DNA of 27,684 nucleotides from a virus, in IMG/VR virus record IMGVR_UViG_3300025127_000203, positions 1-27,684 of that record. One strand, given 5' to 3'. The position numbers and the translations under genes are program-made. Positions 1-9,000 of this stretch are shown one piece after another. Within the stretch, counting starts at the first letter, position 1; each line of letters starts with the position of its first letter. The notes below the pieces were generated by a model. The model was not told where the DNA came from and made no database searches. It worked only from the letters and a program-made list of their open reading frames with translations.

Positions 1-393
1 ATTAACTAAACTCAACATAGCATTTGTTGAAAATTCTGGTAATGCAGCACCAGCAGCATCTGCTAATTGACTTGAAAGTTCTTTAAAATCAGTACCTGCA
101 GATAGCATATTCATAGCTGCAACACCACCAACACCTATATCACTACGTTTATATGCAGGACCATAGGATGTTTGAACCTGTGCAGGTATTGCAATATAAG
201 CAGTATCAGGGTGTTTTACTACCTTTTGTCTGTTGCCTGGTGTTTTTCTAGAGTAGAAAGTTTCGTGATCGTTGTCTTTGTACGCCACTCTTTGACGACG
301 GATCATTATATAATCTGTCGCAGGTGTTGGATGGTCATCAATTCCATGACCATGCTCAACGGGGTTTTTTAATGGATATCTTAATATCGCCAA
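1..393 (-). CDS. Divergent baseplate protein, possibly gp48-like tail-tube cap (N-terminal part)
   Basis: An uninterrupted reading frame of 131 codons runs on the minus strand from a TTG at 393-391 to the window edge, so the C-terminus is missing. TTG is chosen because AGGA (404-401) lies 7 nt upstream and a late-promoter-like ATAAATA lies behind it. The protein begins MAILRYPLKN, carries a polar segment (about residues 25-65), then AYIAIPAQV (65-73) and an Ala/Gly-rich stretch (88-120). The start resembles my recollection of marine T4-like gp48 tail-tube cap proteins, and the neighbouring gp54-like gene makes a baseplate role sensible. The gp48 name is an inference. That the frame is coding is well supported by the absence of stops, the ribosome site, and the lack of any convincing plus-strand gene here. 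Confidence 0.6.
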   Translation of the reverse strand, partial: MAILRYPLKNPVEHGHGIDDHPTPATDYIMIRRQRVAYKDNDHETFYSRKTPGNRQKVVKHPDTAYIAIPAQVQTSYGPAYKRSDIGVGGVAAMNMLSAGTDFKELSSQLADAAGAALPEFSTNAMLSLVN

Positions 394-402
394 GGTTTCG
401 TC

Positions 403-409
403 CTAAATA
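403..409 (+). promoter_or_regulatory. Late promoter CTAAATA upstream of gp4
   Basis: CTAAATAG ends 22 nt before the gp4 start codon. The core TAAATA recurs at similar spacing before several other genes here and matches the late promoter type of T4-like phages, which is read by host polymerase with phage gp55 and gp33. Confidence 0.6.
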
Positions 410-426
410 GAAATAACACTTTTGTA

Positions 427-434
427 TATTTATG
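427..434 (-). promoter_or_regulatory. Late promoter (minus strand) for the divergent gene
   Basis: Read on the minus strand the sequence is CATAAATA, matching the T4-type late -10 element. It lies 33 nt upstream of the TTG start at 393, close to the spacing of the plus-strand late promoters. It overlaps the ATG of gp4 on the other strand. Confidence 0.5.
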
Positions 435-851
435 CGGTATCAAGGAAAATATCGTGCTTCTTTCCCAAGAAAGTATAAAGGTGACCACAATAATATTATT
501 TATAGAAGTTCTTGGGAATATAAGTTCATGAAATGGTGTGATGTAACTCCAACTGTTCAAGAATGGGGTAGTGAAGAGATAATCATTCCTTATATATCAC
601 CTGTAGATGGTAAAAGACATAGGTATTTCCCTGATTTTTATGTAAAAATTCAAGGTAGGAAGTATTTGGTCGAAGTTAAACCATTAAAACAAACAATGGA
701 ACCTAAAACACAGAAAAGACATACTAAACGGTATATCAATGAAGTTGTTACATGGAGTGTGAATAAAGCTAAGTGGAAAGCTGCTACCGAGTTTTGTAAA
801 GATCAAAACTGGGAATTTAAGATAATCACCGAGAAGGAGCTTAAAATCTAA
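432..851 (+). CDS. 4: gp4 head completion nuclease
   Basis: This is the T4 gp4 family, which acts after DNA packaging to finish the head before tail joining. The 139-residue length fits the family. The N-terminal YQGKY...YKGD segment and IIYRSSWEYKFMKW (about 22-35) are hallmarks of the family. A nuclease signature of the PD-(D/E)xK type is visible: P67-D68 on one strand, then E81-V-K83 in the motif VEVKP. The family is related in fold to TnsA-like endonucleases, so a DNA-trimming role is plausible. The stop overlaps the next ATG (TAATG), which suggests translational coupling with the tail-tube-fold protein. A late promoter lies 22 nt upstream. Confidence 0.9.
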   Translation: MRYQGKYRASFPRKYKGDHNNIIYRSSWEYKFMKWCDVTPTVQEWGSEEIIIPYISPVDGKRHRYFPDFYVKIQGRKYLVEVKPLKQTMEPKTQKRHTKRYINEVVTWSVNKAKWKAATEFCKDQNWEFKIITEKELKI

Positions 852-1675
852 TGTCATTAGGACGAATTATAAAGGATTTATTTGCATCTATACCAACACC
901 TACTAATGCAAGTAGTAATTCCCTAAGAGAATTTCAGTCTAAGATGTTTAGAGGGGAGAATAGTCCCTCTTATACAAGTCTGTACTCTGTTAGGTTTTCA
1001 TCTTCACCTTTGTTCATGAGAAGCGGACAATATAGATTAGAAAGAGATGTAAATGCTTTTTTACTAGATTATATGGCACAGTCCATAAACCTTCCTAGTA
1101 AACAAGTTACTACTGCTGCTGTTGTTAATCAGGGTTCTGCAATTAAGTATCCAACTGGAGTTGCATTTAGTCAAATTAATATGACTTTTCAAATGCCTAG
1201 ATCTCAAAGAACTAGATCAATATTTGAAAGATGGATTCAGTTGATAAGTAATGATGCAGATCAATACGTTGATTTCTATGAAGATTATTGCTGCCCTGTA
1301 GTAAGGATATATAAGTTGGAAAGAGGTGGCGGTGATCTCGCTGCTTTAGACTTTGTGTATGGTAGAGGTGTAAGAGACTCTGGATATGATCCTATGAGAG
1401 TAAGACAAAATGATGTGACTGCTTGTTGGGAACTCAGAAACTTATACCCAATGAATATTGGATCTGTTCAATTAAATGGTATGGATTCAAGATTAATGAC
1501 TTTAACTGTTGGATTTAACTTTGAAAGGTATAGATTCTACCCTAAAGGTCAATTTGATTGGAGAGGTGTCTTACCTAATCCAGACATCAACCCAGATGCA
1601 GTTTCTAACCGAAGTACTTACTCATATCCTTCACAACCGAGGGGAGATGAGTCTTGGGTAGACAACTTCAAGTAA
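851..1675 (+). CDS. Baseplate tail-tube initiator, gp54-like
   Basis: The 274-residue protein has the pattern of the tail-tube fold shared by T4 gp19, gp54 and gp48. A strand-rich stretch with INLPSKQVTT (about residues 80-89) is followed by FERWIQLIS (near 125) and a C-terminal part with ACWELRNLYPMNIGSVQLNG and VGFNFERYRF, where tube proteins carry their closing strands. In T4, gp54 and gp48 sit on the hub and nucleate tube polymerisation. It lies between gp4 and gp26. The exact choice of gp54 over gp48 is inferred, partly because the divergent gene at the left edge looks more like gp48. The C-terminus is polar and Pro/Ser-rich. Confidence 0.65.
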   Translation: MSLGRIIKDLFASIPTPTNASSNSLREFQSKMFRGENSPSYTSLYSVRFSSSPLFMRSGQYRLERDVNAFLLDYMAQSINLPSKQVTTAAVVNQGSAIKYPTGVAFSQINMTFQMPRSQRTRSIFERWIQLISNDADQYVDFYEDYCCPVVRIYKLERGGGDLAALDFVYGRGVRDSGYDPMRVRQNDVTACWELRNLYPMNIGSVQLNGMDSRLMTLTVGFNFERYRFYPKGQFDWRGVLPNPDINPDAVSNRSTYSYPSQPRGDESWVDNFK

Positions 1676-1678
1676 CCT

Positions 1679-1686
1679 CATAAATA
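1679..1686 (+). promoter_or_regulatory. Late promoter CATAAATA upstream of gp26
   Basis: CATAAATA lies in the 32-nt gap between two genes and ends 21 nt before the gp26 ATG at 1708. No clear Shine-Dalgarno sequence is visible before that ATG. Confidence 0.6.
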
Positions 1687-1707
1687 AAATTACTGAATTG
1701 AATTTCT

Positions 1708-2418
1708 ATGGCATTACCTAAATTAAATACCCCAAAATTTAAAATGAAACTACCGTCAGACGGTAGAACTGTTAACTTTAGACCATTTCTTGTAAAAGAA
1801 GAAAAAATTCTTCTTATTGCTACTGAAACAGGTGATCAGGATAGCATGGTTAACGCTATCAAAGACATTATTATGGCATGTACTGACATTAAGGACGTGG
1901 ATGCACTTCCTACATTTGATATTGAATTTGTATTCCTACAGATTAGAACAAAATCTGTTGGTGAATCAGTTGAAGTCGGTGTAACTTGCCCTGATGATGA
2001 CGAGACCGAAGTAAAGGTTAATATTCCTTTAGATGAAATTAAAGTGAAGAAAACCAGAGGTCACAGTAAAGAAGTGAAATTAGATGGCGATATTACCCTT
2101 ACAATGGGATATCCTAGTCTTGATACATTTGTTAAAATGAACTTTGCTGGCGAGCAAGTTGGTGTTGATCAAGTATTTGAAATGGCAGCAAGTTGTATTC
2201 AAACTGTAGCAGATGCTGAACAGGTATATGAATGCAAAGACTTACCTAAAGATGACATTATGGCATTTTTGGAGGGTATGACTTCTAACCAGTTCAAAAA
2301 AGTTCAAGACTTCTTTGAAACTATGCCTAAACTAGAGCATACAGTAGAAGTTGAGAATCCAAATACTAAAAAGAAGAGTGAAATCAAACTCGAAGGTCTA
2401 GCGGCTTTTTTCGGATAG
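1708..2418 (+). CDS. 26: gp26 baseplate hub protein (T4_baseplate family)
   Basis: The 236-residue protein matches the T4 gp26 family, Pfam T4_baseplate. It has the family's N-terminal pattern NFRPFLVKEEKILLIA (residues 23-38), a CPDDDE segment that may be a degenerate metal-binding loop, and a helical C-terminal half ending LEGLAAFFG. T4 gp26 is needed for hub assembly, and recent T4 baseplate structures suggest it is not a major component of the mature hub, which would fit a chaperone role. The last codons contain a slippery run just before the stop, and the -1 frame continues into gp51. Two products are therefore expected: this one and a 300-residue fusion. It lies directly before the tape-measure-like genes. 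Confidence 0.9.
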   Translation: MALPKLNTPKFKMKLPSDGRTVNFRPFLVKEEKILLIATETGDQDSMVNAIKDIIMACTDIKDVDALPTFDIEFVFLQIRTKSVGESVEVGVTCPDDDETEVKVNIPLDEIKVKKTRGHSKEVKLDGDITLTMGYPSLDTFVKMNFAGEQVGVDQVFEMAASCIQTVADAEQVYECKDLPKDDIMAFLEGMTSNQFKKVQDFFETMPKLEHTVEVENPNTKKKSEIKLEGLAAFFG

Positions 2419-2443
2419 CACTTCTTCATGCCACTTTGAAGAA
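2406..2443 (+). promoter_or_regulatory. Probable programmed -1 ribosomal frameshift signal (gp26 to gp51)
   Basis: The heptamer T TTT TTC occupies 2406-2412, in phase with the gp26 codons TTT (2407) and TTC (2410), so it fits the X XXY YYZ rule. The gp26 stop TAG is at 2416-2418, two codons later. A perfect 7-bp inverted repeat, TTCTTCA (2422-2428) with TGAAGAA (2437-2443) and an 8-nt loop, starts 9 nt after the heptamer, a usual place for a stimulatory hairpin. After slippage, reading resumes at CGG (2412) and continues to the stop at 2607. All of this is seen directly; frameshifting itself is inferred. Confidence 0.75.
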
Positions 2444-2609
2444 TTATTATGATACAAATTTTGCTCTAATTCATCATCATAAATGGCAAATCGAGTATAT
2501 TGAAAACTTGATGCCTTGGGAAAAGGAAATTTATGTGAATTTATTAGTACAGTTCTTAGAGGAAGAGCAAAAACGCATGAGAGATCAAGAAGCAAAATCA
2601 AATGGCTAG
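2412..2609 (+). CDS. 51: gp51-like hub assembly protein, expressed as a gp26 fusion by -1 frameshift
   Basis: A 65-codon frame, offset -1 from gp26, runs from the slippery site to TAG at 2607-2609 and overlaps the start of the next gene. It encodes a compact helical segment with HHHKWQIEYIENLMPWEKEI and LLVQFLEEEQKRM, typical of the short cyanophage proteins annotated as gp51, the hub assembly catalyst. The only ATG in frame (2511) falls inside the conserved core, and no good alternative start with a ribosome site is visible (TTG 2436 is the best). Expression as the C-terminal extension of gp26, giving about 300 residues in total, is the simplest reading. T4 gp51 is much longer, so homology to T4 gp51 itself is uncertain. 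Confidence 0.7.
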   Translation, partial: RIALLHATLKNYYDTNFALIHHHKWQIEYIENLMPWEKEIYVNLLVQFLEEEQKRMRDQEAKSNG

Positions 2610-5600
2610 AATAAGTGCCTATAAATTTGTTAGTCCCATAGCTGGTGGCAGTAATAAGTCACCTACAGTTGCTGCAGCTTCACGAAATCTTGTTGCACTT
2701 AATAATATTGGATTTTCTTTAACTGGTATAGCCAATACTGTTAACGATTTACATAGAATATCATTATTAACAGTAAAGAATGATAAACTAAGAGAGATAG
2801 CAGAGCGTAGAAGAGCTCAGAGAGAAAAAGATAGATTAGCGGAAGAAGAACTAGAAAATCGTAAAATTTTAAGAGGTTCAGCTAGTGTATATAAGAAGCA
2901 AGGAGAGAAAGGATTAAATAAACTAAAAAGAGCTCCTTGGGTAGATAAGTTACTAGATGGTATATTCGGTCCTTTTAAAGGTTTAGTAACTGCCCTCCTA
3001 GCTTTTGTAGGTAAAATATTTGCTTTTGCTGTCACCAGAGAGTTGATGGTATTTGTAGCAAATCCCGAAAATAAAAAGCAGATGATAACGTTCTTAGAAA
3101 GAACTGCTTTTGTTATACGGAAATTATATGATTTTACAAAATGGTTAGTTAAAGATAAATTTTTAGACGGATTCGCTTCGTTAACAGGAGAAGGTAATAC
3201 ATTTGGAGAAAGATTAAAAGGATTAGGAGATCTTTTAATAGGGATCACAACTTTGGGTGCTTTATTAAATCCATTTGGATTGATTGATGGTATTTTAAGA
3301 CTTCTTGGGATGGATTTCTACAGACCTGATCCAGGTGCGGTAGATGGTTACAATACTTCTAATATTAAAAATAAGAATTCAAAAACGATAAAGAATAAAA
3401 ATATAAAAAATAGAAGTATTAGTAATAAGGTAAATTATAACACAAAAGCTGGTTCTACTTTTAAGTTAGAGGCAACCAGAAAACTTAATATGATGAATAA
3501 GCTCGCACCTGAGGGTTTTAGGTGGGATGCAAAAGCAAACAAATATGTCTCTAAAGGTCCTGCTTTAATAAATGCAAATCAACCTAAAGGAAACATTACT
3601 AGCAAAGGTATAACAAGAATACCTCAAAGAGGTCTTATAAAACTTCTTGGAAAGAACGGTGCAGCGACTGTAAAAAATATCTTTAAGGGTTTCGGACAAA
3701 GAATACCTTGGATGGGTGGTTTATTCACTGCAATATATTCAATGATGAATGGTGATCCCATTGGGATGACCTTATTCAAGTCTTTAGGTTCTCTAGCAGG
3801 TGGAGCTTTAGGAACATTCTTACCTATTCCATTCTTAGGATCAATATTGGGTATGTATGCAGGTGAATATGTTGGTGAATTACTTTATATGGGATTCAAT
3901 GGTAGTTCACCTGGTCAAATTGCAGAAAAAGTTAAAGCAGATTTTGTTGCTGCCTATAAGACTGCACTTCGAGGTGGTCAGATGGCACTTAACTGGATAG
4001 GAGGTACATTCAAAAGATTTTATGCAGGTATACCTAAATGGAAAATACCTGAGTTTCCTGGATGGGCAAAGTGGGCTGACTTTTTAAACATTGGTGGTAG
4101 AGAAATACCTGATCTTTTATGGTTAGCAAGTGGAGCTGTAGGTAACTTAGCTCCATTGAAGATGCTTTTAAAAGCAGCATTTAGTAGTGATCCAATTCCA
4201 AAAGGATCAATGAAAAAATATACCTTACCTAATTTCAATCGTGAGGGTGAAGGTAGTCCTGGAACTACAGGAAGAAGGCAAGAAATAGTTGATAGGAGAG
4301 TTGCAGCTGCAAATGCTCTCACTATGCCATACAGTGATAAGAAAAAATATAAGGCAAATCAGATTGTATATAAATCTGGTTTCATGGGATATAATAAAAA
4401 ATATTATATCTTTGATGGATTTGGGATTGGTGCTGTATCAATGGCAAATCCTCTTACTGCTAAGAACTTTAGAACTGATGCAGAATATGAAGCATTCCAA
4501 GCTGCAGGTGGCACTAAAAGATTGCTTGAAGGTGGTATTACACCAGAAGAAATGGTTACTAAGGGTAGGAAATTACTCAATAAATCAAATATAGTAGCTA
4601 CACCTACAGTTAATGACACTACAAAGAAAGAAGGGACATATAAGGACGGTGTACAAGTTATAAATGGAGAAGTAGTAGAAGTTAAAAATGGAGAAATAGT
4701 AAAGGAACCGATACCAGGTCCTGAAGGAGATGGAACTTATGAGCAAGGATATAATGATGGATACAGAGCAGGTGTTAATGAAACTGCTGCTGGTATTCAA
4801 GCGACCAATGATATGCAGACAGATAATGCTATCAACGCAACAAAATCTGTTCTATCATCTATGGATCCTAGAGATATTCCTCCAGACCATAGTATTCTTG
4901 AGAAAGGATTTTTAAGTCCTACTTTTAAAAATAAAAACAAACCAAGTACCTTTAATCTTAGTTATGCCAACATGCCTTTTGTTCCTAATAGTGAATATAA
5001 AGGTGTAGAAACAGATAACAAAAGATACGGTAACACAATGCCAGAAGGTGCTTTTGGTATAGGATCTAAATCAACAGATTCAAAGAAAAAAGCATGGTGG
5101 GATCCACTTGGTGTCTTTACAGGTAAATCTATTGGAGGCATGGTTCCAGCTAGATTGAAAGGTGCATCTACTGGTAAGAGTTTCTTCTTTGGTGGTATTA
5201 TTAGAGGTATTACTAAGGCAGTTGGTGGTGTATTTAATGGTATTAAAAAGGCAGTTACTGGTATAGTTCAATCTCCTATCTTTAATATTGCTAGTACAAT
5301 ATTATCATTCACTCCTCTTGCTCCTATTGTTGCAGGTGTTCAAGCTGTCGCAGGTTTGGTCTCTGGTAATCCAATGCAAATGCTTAGTAGTGCATTTAGT
5401 CTTGGATCAACATTCTTCCCACAAACATTTTCAAATATTACCAGTGGTATAAACAATACATTTGGTAAGGTTCTTGGTGGTGGTATAAATGGATTCCTCT
5501 CAGGAGGACTACAAGGTGCTATGGGTGGATTGATGGGAGGCATACAAGGAATGTTACCTCAAGGAGTTCAAAACTTCTTTGGTAGAGTCGGTGGGTTTAT

Positions 5601-6060
5601 TGAAAAATTCCCATCAGTAGGTGGATTAATTAATGCGATACCTGGTGTTGCAAACATACCAGGATTAGCAGGTCTATTTGGTTTACAGGATTTTGGTGGT
5701 ATGCAATTTAATCCTATGAACATGTTCCAAGATATGGCTAATAACTTTGGTCTTGGAGGATTGTTTAGATCCATAACTGGTATGATGCAAGGTGAAGGAG
5801 GATTTATGGATGGAATGATTGATATGGCAGCAGAACTTGGTGTTAATCCGTCAGTCTTAGGTGTATCTCGACCTTTAGGAAGCACTCTCGGAAGAAATAT
5901 GGCAGACTCTTCAAGAGAGTATGCTATGCAAACTTCATTAGAATTCATTCCTATTCCTGTAATTATTGAAAAACTAACACCAATTCCTAAGCCAGTTCCA
6001 ATAAATACTCCAGTGCCCGTAAAACAACCAGCACCACCACAGCAACAAGAGAAGAAATAA
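2602..6060 (+). CDS. Tape-measure-like tail protein 1
   Basis: This 1152-residue protein is not recognised by a T4 name. Its place (straight after gp26/gp51, before the hub genes), size and composition suggest a tape-measure or inner-tail protein. The N-terminus has YKFVSP and NNIG, then a charged helix with ERRRAQREKDRLAEEE (about 66-85). Hydrophobic stretches lie near residues 122-148, 209-235 and 390-430, with a long Gly-rich hydrophobic region (about 860-1020) that could insert into membrane. The C-terminus is rich in Pro and Gln (about 1115-1152). The first 240 residues resemble those of the next gene, so the two look like ancient tandem duplicates. The start overlaps the end of the gp51 frame. 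T4's tape measure gp29 is far shorter. Confidence 0.7.
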   Translation: MARISAYKFVSPIAGGSNKSPTVAAASRNLVALNNIGFSLTGIANTVNDLHRISLLTVKNDKLREIAERRRAQREKDRLAEEELENRKILRGSASVYKKQGEKGLNKLKRAPWVDKLLDGIFGPFKGLVTALLAFVGKIFAFAVTRELMVFVANPENKKQMITFLERTAFVIRKLYDFTKWLVKDKFLDGFASLTGEGNTFGERLKGLGDLLIGITTLGALLNPFGLIDGILRLLGMDFYRPDPGAVDGYNTSNIKNKNSKTIKNKNIKNRSISNKVNYNTKAGSTFKLEATRKLNMMNKLAPEGFRWDAKANKYVSKGPALINANQPKGNITSKGITRIPQRGLIKLLGKNGAATVKNIFKGFGQRIPWMGGLFTAIYSMMNGDPIGMTLFKSLGSLAGGALGTFLPIPFLGSILGMYAGEYVGELLYMGFNGSSPGQIAEKVKADFVAAYKTALRGGQMALNWIGGTFKRFYAGIPKWKIPEFPGWAKWADFLNIGGREIPDLLWLASGAVGNLAPLKMLLKAAFSSDPIPKGSMKKYTLPNFNREGEGSPGTTGRRQEIVDRRVAAANALTMPYSDKKKYKANQIVYKSGFMGYNKKYYIFDGFGIGAVSMANPLTAKNFRTDAEYEAFQAAGGTKRLLEGGITPEEMVTKGRKLLNKSNIVATPTVNDTTKKEGTYKDGVQVINGEVVEVKNGEIVKEPIPGPEGDGTYEQGYNDGYRAGVNETAAGIQATNDMQTDNAINATKSVLSSMDPRDIPPDHSILEKGFLSPTFKNKNKPSTFNLSYANMPFVPNSEYKGVETDNKRYGNTMPEGAFGIGSKSTDSKKKAWWDPLGVFTGKSIGGMVPARLKGASTGKSFFFGGIIRGITKAVGGVFNGIKKAVTGIVQSPIFNIASTILSFTPLAPIVAGVQAVAGLVSGNPMQMLSSAFSLGSTFFPQTFSNITSGINNTFGKVLGGGINGFLSGGLQGAMGGLMGGIQGMLPQGVQNFFGRVGGFIEKFPSVGGLINAIPGVANIPGLAGLFGLQDFGGMQFNPMNMFQDMANNFGLGGLFRSITGMMQGEGGFMDGMIDMAAELGVNPSVLGVSRPLGSTLGRNMADSSREYAMQTSLEFIPIPVIIEKLTPIPKPVPINTPVPVKQPAPPQQQEKK

Positions 6061-9000
6061 ATGGCAGTAACTAAAACTACCAAAATCAATATGTATAAAC
6101 TGGTCTCGACGCAAGGCATCCAGACCAGAAATAATGCTACTGCGAGTGCGTTGGTTAAGAATGTACAGGCAATTAATAATATTGGAAAGACTTTAAATTC
6201 TGTATCTCTTGTATTAAAAGATATCAAGAAAATTGAACTTGATAGATTAGATGCAGAAAAGAAAAGAAGAATAAAAGAATCATTCGTTCCTCGATATACA
6301 AAACAAGAAGGAATAGGAGCATCAAAATTTATTAGTGACTTTGTTGCGAAACCCCCTAAGTCTTTTTGGGAATCATTATTACAGACATTCAGTGGATTAA
6401 TTAAATTATTTGTTATAAGACCTATTCTTAAATGGTTATCTAACAAAGAAAACCTTAAAAAAGTTGAAGATGGATTAAAAGTACTCTACAAAGCTATAAA
6501 ATTCCTATTCAATTTATCAAAGAGTATAGTTGGAACGACAATAAATGGACTGTACGATTTGCTGCGAGCAGATGCCAAATGGTATGAACGATTGTCGGGA
6601 TTTGGTAAAGTCTTTGGAATGTTGGGTGGACTATTCCTTGGATTGCGATGGTTAAAGAATCCAGGCAAATTAATTAGAGATGTAAGATTTGTATTAGGAG
6701 GATTCCGTAAAGGTTTACTTCGTTCTCAGAATCAACTAAGAATGCAAAGAGGTATGAAACCTTTACCTGGTGCTGGTAAAGTTAAAGTACCTAGAACTAA
6801 ATTTAGAGGCAGAGGTTGGGCTGGTTTAGTATTCATTAGTGGTATTGGTTTAGTTAATGTTCTTAGTGGTGAATCAGTTGAAGAAACTACACCAGAAATG
6901 GCAAAAGGTGGTTGGATATCTGGTCCTCAAGGAGGTTATCCAGTATCTACCAGAGGTAGAAAAGGAGCTGCTCCTGATTTCATAGGTCATGGAACTGAAT
7001 ATGTTGCAAAGAAAGATACTGGAGAATCATTCGTAATACCATTTGATACACCAGCGACTAGAGTTGCACCTAGCCTAACAATGGCTAACATGCAAACTGC
7101 TTCTATGTTAGGTTTCGATGTTCCCGATTCACCTCCAAGAATTAGCAATAATGGAATGTTCTTGGGTGGAGTATTTAAAGGTATAGGAAATGTCTTTAGT
7201 GGAAAGACATGGGGTGGAATGAATAAAGGGACAGGAAGAGATGGAACTTTTGGATCTGGAACTTGGGGATCAGGAAGACCAAGTGACGGAGATATTGGAA
7301 AATCTACTGGTGGTGGAACAAATTGGCTTAGTGGTCTTGGAAAAGGATTAATAGCTGCTGCACCAGATATAGGACAACTTATTGGTGGAGATAAAGGTGG
7401 TAGTATTGGTAGTATGATAGGTGGCTTTGCAAATCAGATGCAAAGTGGTGAAAAAATGTCATTTGGTAATGTTCTTGGGAATATATTACCTATTGCAGGT
7501 CAGTTCTTAGGTCCTAAGGCAAGTGGAATCATGGGCAATGTTTTGGGCATTGGTAACATGTTCTTTGGTCCGAACGCAGGTAATTACTCGTTTGGCGATA
7601 AGATCATGGGAGTACTGGATGGATTCGGTATGAGTGATAGTCCAATCGGTAGAATTATTGGTAATGTCTCTGGTGCAATGACTGGATTACAAAGTTCAAT
7701 AGCAGGTAGTAGTGGATTTGGAGGGGGAAGCGGTGGTGGTGGAGCTGCAGCTGCTGCAGGTTTATCAGCTACACCAAATGTTGATACTGATGATGAGAAA
7801 AATTATGGAAAAGGAAATCCTGCAGTATCTGGTGGTGGTATCGGAGCAGCGATTAGAGGTGGACAATGGGCATTAGGAAAAGGATTTACAGTAAGTGAAC
7901 ATCGTAATTTTAGAAATAATAAATGGAATAAGTTTACTGCTAACACAGGAAAGGGATTTGTTGCAGGTGGTGGACAAAAAATGGGTAAACATGCTAAAGA
8001 TAGTCTTCATACTAGAGGACTAGCATTAGATGTTACTGATTACAGAGATGGTGATTTTAGAAGTAGAATTGGATCTCTAGCAGGTGAAGCATATGGAATG
8101 AGAAAGGCATTGAATCTTACACAGATCATTCATGATGGTTGGGGTGCATGGTTTGGTGGTAAGAAACGAGGTCCAGGATCATATGGTCATCCTTCACATA
8201 TGCATATGGGATTTGCTGATGAAAAAATACCTGGTGGAGAAGCAGGTGGTATTGGTTTGAGTGGTACTGATATGAATTTATTAGGTCAGTATGTTTCTGC
8301 AGAATCAAAAGGTGCTACTCCTTTAGAATCTGCATTGATTGCTAGATCTGCTGTCAATGCTGGTGGTGCATATGCTTCTGGTCAAAGTCCAAGTTTATTT
8401 GGTGCACCAGGTGCTAGTAGTTTCTTTGATATACTTGATTCGCAGTCAACTAATTCAAATTGGTATGGAGCTCCTTTAGGTGGTGCAGACACAGCAAAGG
8501 CATTTGGAGCTATAAATCTAGGATTGAATACTGATAAGATGTATGATTTCTTAGGAAATGCAGGAATGCCAGATTCATTCTCAAACTTATTCTTAAACTC
8601 TACAGAAGCTAAGAGAGGAACTGGATTAAACAAAGGAACACCTTTTGGCAAATTTACTTTTAGTACTGGTGGTAGCACTTATTATGATAAGGCAGTTAAA
8701 AATTTAGGTGCTGACTTTAATCCATTCGCTAAAAATGATAAAGGTGTTGGATCAGACGCATTTGGTTTTGGTGGTCTTGATATGCCTAGTTTAGCAGGTA
8801 AAGCAGAAGGGACTGCTACATCATATGGTGGAACTCAAGGTGGAACTCAAAAACCAGGTGGTAATCTTGCTGCAATGTATACAGCAAATCAAAAAGGAGA
8901 GAACCATGGTGGTCCTGAAGGAACAAAAGATAAAGGTAGAAATGCATACGCATTCCAAAAGGTAACAAGAGAAAGAGAATATGCTAGAAGTCAATTACAA

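Noticed and set aside
172-372. Plus-strand frame of 66 codons at the left edge
   Set aside because: It lies opposite the better supported minus-strand gene, has a Cys/Val-rich product without family features, and has no ribosome site.
2398-2601. Minus-strand frame of 67 codons
   Set aside because: It is antisense to the gp51 frame, which has the conserved content; no promoter or ribosome site supports it.
5568-6446. Minus-strand frame of 292 codons
   Set aside because: It is antisense to the 3' end of one tape-measure-like gene and the 5' end of the next, both well supported; the Pro/Ile-rich product is a mirror of Gly-rich coding.
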